Below, one piece after another: positions 1 to 10,538 of a stretch of 64,000 nt of DNA; position 1 is the first letter of the stretch, and every line of letters begins with the position of its first letter. Origin of the DNA: Adenophora triphylla var. japonica (taxonomy: Eukaryota; Streptophyta; Magnoliopsida; Asterales; Campanulaceae); assembly GCA_022495995.1 (NCBI GenBank), contig JAFEMH010006938.1, positions 43,950-107,949 of the forward strand, written 5' to 3'. The notes under the pieces were generated by a model. It saw only the letters and a list, made by a program, of their open reading frames with translations. It did not search any database and was not told the origin of the DNA. The position numbers were made by a program, and so were the translations under genes.

Positions 1-51
1 ATTGTAACCATATAAATATGTATCTCTAAGGTTTGAGTTTCCTAAACTATA

Positions 52-528
52 CTCCCTCCGTCCCATAACAAGCGACACACTTTGTCATTTTGAGCGTCCC
101 ACTGATAAGTCACACTTCCTAAAATGGAAAAGAATCTTTACTATTTTCTCCACTCATTCTCTCTCCTACATTATTATAATACTCACAACACCATTATAAT
201 TTACTATTCTCTCCACTCATTCTCTCTCCTACTCAACTATCTACACTCACAACACATCAACCTTTTCACTTTTGAGTTGGTTTTGGGAGAAACTAGTTTC
301 TCCCAAATATTATAAAAAGTCCTGTTTTATTTTAAAAACCGGTTCAATGACCAATTCAAAAAGTCGGGTTAGTTTGGTTTAAAATTCATGTACCGGTTTT
401 TTTAAGTTAAAAACAAGACTTTTTATAATATTTGGGGGAAACTAGTTTCCCCCAAAATTTTCTGTTCACTTTTTCCTTAATTCCCGTGCGGAACAGTAAC
501 TGCGTCGCTTGTTATGGGACGGAGGGAG
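52..528. mobile_element. Stowaway-like MITE, interrupted by a second MITE
   Basis: The two ends form a 25-bp terminal inverted repeat starting CTCCCTCCGTCCCATAACAA and are flanked by TA on both sides, the signature of Stowaway (Tc1/mariner-derived) MITEs. It has no coding capacity. A different MITE (281-457) lies inside it, so the Stowaway is the older insertion. Several relatives with the same CTCCCTCCGTCCC end occur elsewhere in the window. Confidence 0.88.
281..457. mobile_element. Small MITE with palindromic ends (copy 1)
   Basis: Both ends read TTTTGGGRGAAAC in inverted orientation, and each end is itself a hairpin: GGGAGAAACTAGTTTCTCCC at the left and GGGGGAAACTAGTTTCCCCC at the right. 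Just inside each end is TTATAAAAAGTC or its complement. The same layout occurs at 5638-5774 and 47044-47180. No target duplication is clear and no family name is known to me. It sits inside a Stowaway MITE. Confidence 0.75.
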
Positions 529-530
529 TA

Positions 531-1308
531 TATAAAAAAAACTCACTCAAAGACTCAATTGATTATGTTGTTAGAGGTACATATTTATAGGGTTACAATG
601 GGAGGAGGTAATTTCCTATAAGGTTTCTAGATCTATACAATCTTCCTATTCCTAATCTAATACAAGGATTTGAGTTTTCTAATCTATATATAACAATATA
701 CTTGAATATAATATTATAATATTATATTCCTAATAATTATTCACCGTTAAAAATACTATCAATCACCATTTTTAGAATTGTAAATAAATAATTAGACTTT
801 CATAAAATGTTGTTAAAATTTGAAATAAAAAGTGCGATAAACTTTTCTCGCTACGGACAACATAGAGAGTATTGTAGGGGGAATGACCCACCATCTGAAG
901 TTCTGAACATGACCAACTAAAATATGGACCTAAACACAGAACAATGTGCTGAACTTTCAGAGGTGCTGCAGCCCAATAATCCAAATATTTAAGCTACAAA
1001 AAAAGGGTAATCCCATAAGGTCAAATAATTAAATACTGAGGAAAAAAAATAATAAATAAATTTTTTGAGACAGAAAAGTTGAAGGTAAGCAGAAGAACAC
1101 AACTAGAAACCAACAAATAAACCAAGTAGAAGGGAGGAGGTAAATGAGATATTCTCAAACAACATCTTATCCAGTGTCTACATTATGAGATTCCATTATA
1201 CATTTGTCTCTCTTGTCCCAAATACTTGGGTCCATTCCCCAACAAAAAACAACTTGCATAAAACAAGAGAAATTATAAAAGTAATTTTCTTTTAGCAGAA
1301 AGTAATTA
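531..1308. other. AT-rich spacer, possible LTR remnant at 560-770
   Basis: No coding region is supportable. The stretch from about 560 to 770 (tattTATAGGGTTACAATGG and following) has the look of a decayed LTR with a short TATA-like leader, but no second copy is present. The rest is AT-rich and featureless. Confidence 0.3.
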
Positions 1309-2119
1309 GGCCATCTCCAAGACTCCAACCATCTCTATTTTTTACACTATAACTCTATTTTTCCCACGATTCCTCACTCCAACCCACTCTACATTTTACA
1401 CCAAATTTGGTGTTTTGAATAGTATTACACTAAATTTGGTGTAACACTATTCATCATACCAAATTTGGTTTCATACATTTTTATTTGCAATTTTGTCCCT
1501 TTACTTTTTTTAAAATTACAAATGTATAAAAATTAAAATAATACTTCCTCCGTTCCAAAATAAATATTCAATTGGTCGTTCACATGAGAACCCACCAACA
1601 TTATCAGAATCATCATCTAAATTGATAGAAAATGATGATAACCCTTGAGATCATGGGGTATTAGGTTCAGAGTTAACATGTAATTTTAAATTTAGTTGTA
1701 TTACTTTGTATATATATGTGTGACTTTTGTTTTGTAAGCTATTTTTTCTCAACTCTTTTGTTCCATGTAATATATGAATAATAAATTTGTTGTTTATTTA
1801 TCTTTTATTTAAATTTTAAATTAATATTTATTACTTTAGTTTTTTAATAATATACAGTAATATTTTTTAAAAAATTATTAAATAATTTATTTAAAATTTT
1901 AATACCTCAATTAAAAGAGAGGGATTAATATGTAAGAATAATAAACTTTGAGTATTATTTGAAAAATAATGAAAGTAGTATAAGGATGAGGTGGAAGGGA
2001 ATATGGTAGAAATATTCTTTTTAGTGCAAAATTTGGTGTTATGAGTTGGAGAGAAAAAAAATGGTGTAAAATATAGTGCAAAATTGCACCAAATTTGGTG
2101 TAATGGGTTGGAGATGCTC
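1309..2119. mobile_element. PIF/Harbinger-like non-autonomous element
   Basis: The ends are GGCCATCTCCAAG on the left and, in reverse complement, GAGCATCTCCAAC on the right, flanked by TTA target duplications (1306-1308 and 2120-2122). TTA duplication and CATCTCCAA ends fit Harbinger-type MITEs. The word CCAAATTTGGTGT recurs in both subterminal regions. A partial Stowaway-like end (from about 1543) lies in the interior. No transposase is encoded in this roughly 811-bp copy. Confidence 0.7.
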
Positions 2120-2157
2120 TTAGTGTATATTCACATCGTCCCATTTCAAATTACGTA

Positions 2158-2426
2158 CTCCCCACGTCACATATAAAATTTCATAAATGGATTTTGTACA
2201 AAAATTAAGAAAATTTGTAAGTGATGTAAGTGTTGTGAAAAGTGAGGTAGGAGAGAGAAGGTAGTGTAAGAAATAGTAAGTTGATTGGTTGTGTAAGTAT
2301 AAAAGTAAAGTAGCAGAGAGAATGACCGAGTGAAATAGTAAAGATTTTTTGCTATTTTAGAAAAGTGAAATCTTATATAGGATATTCAAAATGATAAAAG
2401 TGAAATCTTATACGAGACGGATCGAG
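2158..2426. mobile_element. Stowaway-like MITE, diverged
   Basis: The left end CTCCCCACGTCACATATAA pairs with a right end whose complement starts CTCGATCCGTCTCGTATAA, flanked by TA. It is one of the more diverged copies of the CTCCCTCCGTCCC group. Non-coding. Confidence 0.65.
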
Positions 2427-2652
2427 TATTTTGAATTGCACACGAGAATTGAGAGAAAGTGTTAGTGAAATAGCTGTTGTGAGTATTAAAAATAAGAAAA
2501 AATAGAGAAAGTGAGGTAGAGAATAAGAATAGTAAGTGAAAAGTTGTTAAGAGTGTAAAAGTCACATTGATTAAAGATGTATTATGAATTCTCTAAAATA
2601 GAAAGCTTAGTATCAAATTGAACAACTTTTTGAATAAAAAGTGTAATTTCAA

Positions 2653-3114
2653 GGGTTTATTACAAAAAAACTCACTCATAAAGATGACATTTACAAAAAA
2701 AAAAACATGTAAAATGGGAAATTACAAAAAATTGCTTTTTTCTTTTTTTACAAAAAACTTTTTTTTTTGGTTTTTTTTATCAGTTTTGGTCAAACAACTG
2801 ATAATTTCAGTTATCAGTTGTTCAAACAAGTGATAATTTCAGTTATCAGTTGTTTACAACTGATAACTGAAATTATCAGTTGCTTGAAGAGTAATTTGTG
2901 CTTCAAACAACTGATAATTTTAGTTATCAGTTGTAAACAAGTGATAACTGAAATTATCAGTTGATTGAATAACTGATAACTGAAATTATCAGTTTTTTGA
3001 CCAAAACTGATAAAAAAAAAATATATTTTTTTTGTAATTTTGAACTTATGTGTTTTTTTTTTTTTTTTTTTTTATAATTTTCATCTTTCTAAAGTAGTTT
3101 TTTGTAAATGCCTC
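2653..3114. mobile_element. Foldback MULE-type MITE with iterated palindromes
   Basis: The left end reads GGGTTTATTACAAAAAAACT and the right end, complemented, GAGGCATTTACAAAAAACT. Both are flanked by the 9-bp direct repeat TAATTTCAA (2644-2652 and 3115-3123), which is the duplication size of Mutator-like elements. The arms pair for well over 100 bp through T/A-rich tracts. The centre (about 2779-3010) holds many copies of AACTGATAA(T/C)T(T/G)(C/A)A and the inverse TTATCAGTT, so the element can fold almost end to end. No protein is encoded; the short frames over it are repeat artefacts. Confidence 0.82.
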
Positions 3115-3931
3115 TAATTTCAAACGATAGAAAGAGAGCATATTTTAGGGTGTTTATGGGCCGATCCATTTGTTAAAAAAAAAACATATAATCCCTTGTC
3201 TCTAACGGCCGAGCAAGACGTTACCTAGAGAACAGAATTGTTGAAGAACGATAAGAATTTTTTGATTTTCTGGCGAGCGAAAAATACAAAAATCGAGCGT
3301 TAAGCTATTGAAGATAATTCTGTAAAACACCCAAGCTAGTAAAAATTACTCCGTACTATAAAGAACAATCAAGTTACTTTGATAATCAAACAAGAAATGC
3401 ATGCAGATTTTATTCCCATCCCACCACAGTTCAAAAGCCACTTCCCTTTCAATCTCATTTGCATATCCCAATGGACTTGTAAAAGGTACCACAACAAAAG
3501 CTAATCAAACAAACAAAAACAATCAATAATAGGTTTCTTGGCAAGAGTGTAAAACAATTTAAGAAAGGGTGTCCAAAGTCAAAACACAAAGATTCTTTTT
3601 TTAAAGACATGCATCTTGATCTTGCTAGTATAACCCAAAAAACCTTAACAAAAACAACTTAGTAAGACAAACATAAGATTTGGCAAACAACTTTTACTTT
3701 GACCTACTCAAAAGTTCAAACATAACCATATTCGTAAGTCACTATAATACTAACAAGATTAACATTTGATACATACTAATCATGATTTGAAATGAAACTA
3801 CTGCTTCGGCGAATAATTTGCTGTTTTGTCGATCCATTAACATGAATCAACGATTGAGATTAATTTGATCATCTGAAAAAAAATTGTACAGTTGCAGCAT
3901 AACGGCAAATCTGCATATATAGGCAATGAGT
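3115..3931. other. Spacer and presumed 3' UTR of the IRKI-like gene
   Basis: No open frame can be supported. The stretch adjoining 3932 should hold the 3' UTR and polyadenylation region of the minus-strand gene. The remainder is AT-rich without recognised repeats. Confidence 0.45.
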
Positions 3932-6041
3932 TTAGACCCTTCTTCCATCATAGTCATTGTGTATGCCATTGTTGTTTTGATATCTGCATAGCACCTTGCA
4001 CTTGACCACATTGCCATAGACATAGAACCCTGGTTGAACCATGATCCTAACTATGCTTGGGACCAACTTTCGCGCTTTATCTCCTCCCATGTCCTCCATG
4101 TAAATCGAATCAAACTGGACCATCTTCTCGACTCTAAAAATGGGTAGACTAGGGTGCACAGAATTAGCCAAAAGGTGCACCAGCCATACAGACTTACACG
4201 CAACAAAGAACGCCTGCAATAGCGACTCCGGCCATGCTTGAGTCCACCCTAACATCGATACAATATCACTCATTTTCCGGTCGCAAAACTTGCTAAAATC
4301 CTTGCTAAATTGCTTAGTCCCCTTGGTCAAGACCTCATCCCATGATAACTCTTTCAACCGAGTGAAGGAATTAAAATTGGTTTCACAACGTTGGATCGGA
4401 TTCAAAACTTGATTCGACCCGCCCTTTTGAAAACCGGACGATTCAAAGTCTTCGAAGAAAGCCTTGTTGAGCAATGCCTCGAGGTAAACTAGCAAACCCC
4501 TAGGGTTCCTCGACAGAGAAATCTTGATGTCGTAAGGTTGGAGGAGTGAACCGATCCGATCATAAACTTTTCCGCCGATTTGCCGGAGTTGAAGGGTCAA
4601 CGACCGGCTTAGTAACCGGATCGACGACCTAGATTCCGAGACAGATACTAAGAAATGTTCGATCACTTTATCGTGATCGCCAACCTTAATCGGCCTATGC
4701 TTCACTTGTCCATTATCAACCTGTCCGATCGATTGATCAGACTTGATACTACAATTATCAAGTCCAGATTTCAATGTATGGCAATAGATTTCAAGCTTAT
4801 TGAGCTTCTTTTCCAACTCAGCCATGGAGTATTTCAATCTAGAAGATTCTAGAATGGCTTCATCGCGCTTCTTGGTGGCTTGAATGAGCTTATGAGATAG
4901 TTCCGTCACCGCAGCTTTCCACGGCTCCTCATCCTCCGCCACCTTTGGAGAAACTCCATCGGCCAACTCTCTTGGACTTTTCTTTACCAAAGAGCTAAAA
5001 ATCGATTTAAACAACCCATTCGGGCTGGTGACAGAGTGTCGGCCGGCGACGGAATTCTCTACCGGAACGACTGAAATCTTCTCTCTAGAACCTGGTCGGC
5101 ATTTGTTACACGAGATCCCACGATCGTCGCTGCCAGAAACGCCATCGTTGTGTTCTGCCCGTTTCCTGTTCGACGATTTGCCTCTGTGGGAAGAGTGCTG
5201 GTGGAGAGGAGTGGGCCGGTGGGTGTAGCCTGTGTCGGTACATTCCGATGGAGTTGTTTTGAAGCTGTTGCGCCCTAGTGATTCGTCATCTTCTTTGCCT
5301 TCTCTATCGCATTCTGGAATCTGCACAACCCACATACAGCAAATATTACAAACAATCTACAAATATCATGTATTTTGTTCATCAAATCTGAAAATTCAAC
5401 AGCAGTAAATCATAAAATATGAACTCAGCCATGCCAAAAATAGCATTAAACATGAAATTCAAAAATCTAAATTGAAGTTATTGATGAATTAATATCCGAG
5501 CTCAAAGAAATTACACAAATCTCAGCAGTGTGTGTATGTGTGCGTGAAAAAGAGAAAGAAACAAATTGACAAACATTTGTATGTGGGGTGAAATCTACAA
5601 ACATCGTAAAAGATTCAAGAAACTAACGAAGAGCAAGTTTTGGGAGAAACTAGTTTCTTCATAAATTATAAAAAGTCCACTTTTTTTCTACTTGCAAGTA
5701 GTTAGCGAATATTTAGGAACAGTTTATAAAACAGGACTTTCTATAACTTAAGGAGAAACTAGTTTCTCCCAAAATCTTGTGACTAACGAATTTGCAAGCG
5801 TAAGACAATTATTCGATAACATCCACTAAACCAATAAAGATGACAACCTTAAACAGGTTATGAGGAGAGAGAGAGGAGGTGATTGAGGAAGAAGAAATCG
5901 CCATGGAATTCGTGAACCCAAAAAATAAACAAACAAACAAACTGTGTGCTAGAGAGAGAGAAGAAATGGGTAACTTACAGGGGTGAAGGGATGGTGATGA
6001 GGAGAGAGAGGAGAGGTGATTGAGGAAGAAGAAATCGCCAT
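3932..6041 (-). CDS. IRK-interacting protein-like (GIL1/IRKI family, DUF641)
   Basis: Two-exon gene: exon 1 is 6041-5979 (ATG through 21 codons, then GTAAGT) and exon 2 is 5320-3932, entered after TTGTGCAG. The junction is phase 0 and gives ...PHHHPFTP|IPECDREG..., about 483 residues. The frame of exon 2 runs 5 codons into the intron, so the ATG at 5335 is not the start. The first ~150 residues are low-complexity and basic (HSSHRGKSSNRKR). Residues ~150-205 form a predicted coiled coil (AVTELSHKLIQATKKRDEAI) typical of DUF641. The C-terminal half has the family blocks FCDRKMSDIVSMLGW, SLLQAFFVACKSVWLVHLLA and PGFYVYGNVVKCKVLC. Relatives are GRAVITROPIC IN THE LIGHT 1 and IRKI, linked in Arabidopsis to light/gravity responses and to the receptor kinase IRK; this copy's function is inferred. 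No stops or frameshifts seen. The intron holds a 137-bp MITE and a copy of the start region. Confidence 0.88.
5638..5774. mobile_element. Small MITE with palindromic ends (copy 2), in intron
   Basis: TTTTGGGAGAAACTAGTTTC at the left and CTAGTTTCTCCCAAAA at the right, each followed inward by ATTATAAAAAGTCC or the complementary GGACTTTCTATAA. It is 137 bp long, exactly the size of the copy at 47044-47180. It lies within the single intron of the IRKI-like gene. Confidence 0.75.
5860..5907 (-). repeat. Partial tandem copy of the IRKI-like gene's start region
   Basis: About 48 bp here nearly repeat 5998-6045, the Kozak region and first codons of exon 1. On the minus strand it encodes MAISSSSITSSLSPH, against MAISSSSITSPLSPH in the real exon. 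It lies inside the intron, has no clear donor site after it, and reaches a stop after about 30 codons, so it is probably a local duplication rather than an alternative exon. Confidence 0.7.
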
Positions 6042-6431
6042 GGAAATGGATAGTAACTTGTCCAGAGCTGAAATTTGTTCTCAATATAGGAGCATTTAGA
6101 GTAGCATAATAAATGAGACAAAAAATGTACAAAAAAATTAAATAAATAAATGAGACAATATAGGAGCATTTAGAGCAGTGCCACTACTGACATTAGGATT
6201 ACTATCAACTTATTGGTTAGTCCATATTATTATGGTAATATACTCTCTATATCTCATTTAAAATTACACTGATCATTTTATTTACATAAATAGTAACAGT
6301 TTTTTTTTTTTGGGGTAAATAGTTGTTGTGATTATATGAATGGACTTTAATAAGTAAATAAGTATTGAAAATTCTCTATTTTGAGTAAAAAGGAATATAA
6401 TTTAAGTGTGAAAATAAAGAGAAAATAAATA

Positions 6432-7062
6432 TAAACGGAATAAAAGTGACGGGACAGACCCAACATATGAAGTCTAACATTTCAAAAATCACGAAGACAC
6501 AGTTATTAATAAAGGGGCCGATCTGTTTGCCGCAAGGCCCGCAACCCCCACGGCCCAACAACAAATATCAGTCGACCAATCTCATTATCCGACCATCATT
6601 GATCCTAACCTAGCTTCGTCCGACATTCGATCATCTACTTATTCAACCTCTGCCTAGCCAACGAAAACAGGTCGACCTCGACTAATCAGACGACCTCGAC
6701 ATACAAACACGTGCGTCTATCAACGACTCAATCTATAACAGTCACCTACAATCACGAAGAACGTTATTCATACATTATCTTCACGATTCAAGGGATTACT
6801 ATCAATTCTAAGGCACCACTATATATACCATACTACATTCAACGTAAAAAGGTAATGTCTTCTTGGCTATTTTGAGATAACGTCACTTACATACATTTTA
6901 TATCCTCATATAACTCGACGTCTCATCATCACGCCGGAGGGTATTAGCCGGAGACCACCCCGGCTAGTCGTTTGTTCATGGTTTCAGGTCTTAGTTGCTG
7001 ACTTGCTGGAGATCAACCTATTGCTGGACTAAGGCTGATCTGGATCATTTTCCACGTCATCA
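6432..7062 (+). repeat. 5' LTR of the Tat element
   Basis: Shares TAAACGGAATAAAAGTGACG with the 3' LTR start at 34090 (TGAACGGAATAAAAGTGACG), so the terminal TG has decayed to TA here. The end is placed at CACGTCATCA, immediately before a PBS-like sequence. The second family member ends similarly (GCAGCATCA at 55743). The LTR contains AGGTCGACCTCGAC and several CCGAC words. Confidence 0.75.
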
Positions 7063-7064
7063 GT

Positions 7065-7084
7065 TTGGTTCAATTGCCGGTAAT
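7065..7084 (+). other. Primer-binding site of the Tat element
   Basis: TTTGGTTCAATTGCCGGTAA follows the LTR end by 2 nt. The second copy has TTTGGTTCCATTGCCGGGAA at the same place. It resembles the TGGCGCCGTTGCCGGGGA-type PBS (tRNA-Asp) reported for Athila/Tat elements, with substitutions. Confidence 0.55.
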
Positions 7085-7122
7085 CGATCACACTAGAACT
7101 TGAAACTTCGCTAATCACAAAC

Positions 7123-9041
7123 ATGGTCTCAGACGGACATACTGCTACTGCCTCCATTGAACCACAACGTGAGAATGTTGGGGAAAACATTGATGTAGGT
7201 ACGGGGAACCGTACTGCTAACTTACCTCCTCCCCCACAGGGGAACCCCACTAGGAGGGCCACTCGCTCCAACACCGTGGCTGATGGAATGGGGTTGTAAG
7301 AGAAGAGGCCCCTGCCTAATCAAGCAGTGAGCCAGCAAGCTAAAGGATCCAAACAGGTCGACCAGCTGCAGGCGACATTGCAGGTCCCTCAGCTTCTCAC
7401 CTTGGTAGGAAGGAGATCTTGCTGGAGCGGGCTAGACTGCTACACAGTTTACTCGAGGTACAGAATGAGTTGCTCGAGCTACCTGAATCTCCTATGACGG
7501 ACGACATAAGATCACAAAGGGTAGCCCCTTCTCTCACCTCTCACAGGCGTGCTAATGGGGCACCTAGGCCATCAGGAGAAAAGAGAAGGAGTGAAATGCC
7601 TTCTCCCCACATCTCCATAGACCGGACTGGCGACATAAGAGATAGGCTCAACCAGCAGAGAGAGCAAGAAGCCAACTCAGCTCAAAGAAGGCAGCTTGAA
7701 GCTGACAGGGCTCAGTGTAGGTCGCCACAAAGGGGAGAGAGGTCAATTCCCCGACGAGAAAGGAGAGAAAGGACTCCCCCAAGAGATGAGAGGCAGAGGA
7801 ATCACTCTAGGAGGGAGCATTACCGTGAGGAAAGGCAAAAGTCTAACTCAGTCTCCCACCAAATAGGCGACCTGAATGTTAGGGATCTTCTCAATTTAAA
7901 AAGAAGATTGGATGATATGTAGGCAGATCGTAAGGCAACTAATGGGAAGGTCGAACGAAATGATTGCACTCTTCGACCTTTGGCCAAGGACATGCTCGAC
8001 AAAGGCCCACCTGTCGGGTTCAAGTTGCCAGTGTTAGAAAAGTATTCAGGCATGACCAATGCCTTGAATCATATGCAACACTTTGAGGCCACTATGTGTT
8101 TGGTCTCTTCTGAGGATGACGTGCTATGCAAGGCATTAACCGGCACCTTCACAGGTGCATCACTGACTTGGTTACGTGGCCTATCCACTGGCTGCATCAC
8201 CTCGTGGAGTCACATGAGGAGGAAGTTCCTATAAAGGTTCTCTACAGCAGGGGATCGTAAGAAGACAGTGACCGACTGACCTAAACAACATGACTCAGGG
8301 CAAGACAGAAAGTACCATGAGTTACTACAACAGGTTCAAGGAGTTGGTCGACCAAATTTAGGAAGACCTGACAGATAGGGAAGTCATCAACTGGTTCAGG
8401 AATGGTTTTTTTTTTTCGATCTGGATTATGAGCTCCAGGTTAGGAGGGCGACCACAAGGAAGGAATTGTTTGAAAGGGCCTATGATGTGGCCGTGGATGA
8501 GGAACGTAAAGAAAGAAAGAAAGAAAGAAAGAAGGACAGAGGCTCCAAGCATTCTGAGGTTGGTGAGTCGACAAAAGGAGGGCAGAACAAGAATGACAAC
8601 AACAAGGGAAAGAATAGAACTAGGGTGACTGAAAGGGTCCCTGAAAGCTTCACTCCCCTTACGGTTAGTCGGACAAAAATTATGAATACAGTCGACCTGG
8701 GTTCTCCTGCCCCAAAGAATACTCAAAACAAGTTCAGAAGGGATAATGAAAGGTAATGCGAGTAACACAAGGACACCGGGCACACCACGGAGGAATGTAT
8801 GAGCTTGAAAAGAATCATCCAGAAGTAGGTAAACGAAGGAAGGTTGGATAGGTTTGTGAAACGAGGTCGTCCTGAAGGAGGAGATCGACCTACAAGGGGT
8901 GTGCCAAAACCAAGGCAACCAAGACTGACTTTGAGGGTAATTGTTGAAGAAACACGCAACACAGCGCTCAAATATAAGATTTTCCAGCGGAGTAAAGTCC
9001 CATATGTACCTCCCAAAAGCCGTGTACAAGACGAGGTGATC
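7123..9041 (+). pseudogene. Tat gag (nucleocapsid), broken
   Basis: The ATG at 7123 begins MVSDGHTATAS, matching MVTPDGHVTDAS of the intact family member at 55808. Stops and frameshifts follow from about 7298 onward. Recognisable parts: a proline-rich stretch (LPPPPQ), an Arg/Ser-rich region (SPQRGERSIPRRERRERTPP), the capsid-like block (GFKLPVLEKYSGMTNALNHM, then TGASLTWLRGL), and a zinc-knuckle remnant (HKDTGHTTEECMSLKRII). A long T tract near 8406 replaces expected coding sequence. The frame ends at the Sirevirus insertion (TSD AGTTT, 9042-9046) and resumes at 19591. Confidence 0.82.
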
Positions 9042-9046
9042 AGTTT

Positions 9047-10108
9047 TGAAATTGTCTATGGCTTAGCAAAGTGAGGCGAACCCACAAAGTGAGACAAAAA
9101 TCACAAGTGTTGTCCTTAGTGTTGGCAACACTAACAACAACACACACCAATTCGAAAAAACACAAATAAATATAAATAAATCTAATTTGCAGCGGAAGTA
9201 AATAACAATACACAAGAAATATATTTTTATCAAGTTATATAAATATATAACTTGATGGGTGCCAGGAGGGCAAGACCTTTCTATATATAATATGAATTCA
9301 ATACAAGGTCAAAGAAGTTCCCTTAATGATAAATAATCATTAACTCAAGGAACAATAAATAAAGAACTCTCTCTGAATATAAACACTCAAAACCTCACGA
9401 AAATATGAAAATCTATATGAAACTCTCGAGTGTCGGACAGAGTGTTGCCAACACTGAATGGCAACACTTGAAGAGCAAAATTCTTTTCTTGTGCAGATTT
9501 GCATTTTTTGAATTGGATGATCACTAAGATGATCGACTGCACTATTTATAGGCCTCTGGAGCCTACTCAAAATAACCAGCTAACAGCCTTGAAGTTTGTT
9601 TCCCCAATTTTAGCTCCATTCGCCTCAATTGTAGAAGACTTGGTCTTCTTGGCTTCTTTTGCTTGTACACCTCTGCTGTAGCTACCTTGTACTCTATCTT
9701 TAAACTCCCCCTGAATAGCTATATAATATCTCTTTTACTTGATCATTAATTAATCATATAAACAACATGTTTATATGTTAATTTCTTCATCTCCTCGTAA
9801 GTCACGCCTGGGAACTTTCTATTGACCTATTCAAGCTCACAAACAGCAGACTAACAACTAATATTTAAACATTAATTTACACATTATTACAACAACAAAG
9901 CCTTAGTCCCAAAATAATTTGGGGTCGGCTAAATTTTTTTTTGGTGCAGCCATTGCCAAGGCTTGAACCTGGGTCTCTTGGGCATGAAATGAGTAATTAT
10001 TCTGGTGTTGCCAAATCCAAATGGCAACACTTACGGCAACACCAGTGGCAACACTGGTTTGCAACACTAGGGACAACATTCATGGCAACACATGATCTAA
10101 CATTAACA
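9047..10108 (-). repeat. 3' LTR of the Sirevirus-like element
   Basis: 1062 bp, nearly identical over its length to 18607-19585, but with an extra segment (about 9889-9996) that looks like a SINE 3' part. It contains GTGTTGCCAACACTGAATGG at about 9442 and a cluster of GGCAACAC words at 9995-10092. Confidence 0.92.
9889..9996 (-). mobile_element. Au-SINE-like fragment in the 3' LTR
   Basis: On the minus strand it contains a B-box-like AGGTTCAAGCC and ends GACTAAGGCTTTGTTGTTGT, a 3' end I associate with plant Au-type SINEs. The sister LTR lacks the segment, so it inserted after the Copia integrated. About 25 bp of LTR sequence are missing at the site, and no clean duplication is visible. Confidence 0.6.
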
Positions 10109-10120
10109 ATCTCCCCCTTA
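10109..10120 (-). other. Polypurine tract of the Sirevirus-like element
   Basis: On the minus strand TAAGGGGGAGAT directly precedes the 3' LTR start TGTTAATG. This is the usual position and composition of a Copia PPT. Confidence 0.85.
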
Positions 10121-10538
10121 GTTAATGATTTCTTCACAAAATACCAACGTGATGATCTTTACAAAACAGATAGTCATACTAAACAAAAAATCAAAAAATG
10201 CCACATCCTTATTAGTGACAACATCAACCTCTAGACAATGTTTAAATGTTTTCCAACCAAAATATCACACTCACATGAGTGGAAACATCAACCTTCAGGC
10301 AAACATAGTCACATATATATATCTCCCCCTTAACCACAAAATTAATAACTAACCAAAATAATTATTAATATCTTCAAACAACCACCCAAACATTTAGCAA
10401 AACCACCCAACAAAGTTTGAAGAAAATTCCAGCCGAAACAAAGAAAAAAACAGAAATAACATTGTTTAAACATCACAAACCAAATTAAAACAAATAAAAT
10501 TGTTTGTTCAACCAACCACCAAATCAAACAACCTTTCA

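Noticed and set aside
3932..5335. Using the ATG at 5335 as the IRKI-like start
   Set aside because: Its first five codons are intron sequence ending TTGTGCAG; the upstream exon supplies a conventional N-terminus.
5809..6132. 107-codon minus-strand frame starting upstream of the IRKI-like ATG
   Set aside because: It runs through the splice donor and into the intron; the 21-codon exon with a clean GTAAGT and in-frame junction explains the sequence better.
8358..9029. 223-codon minus-strand frame
   Set aside because: It is the complement of the Tat gag region, whose plus-strand translation is recognisable and matches the second gag.
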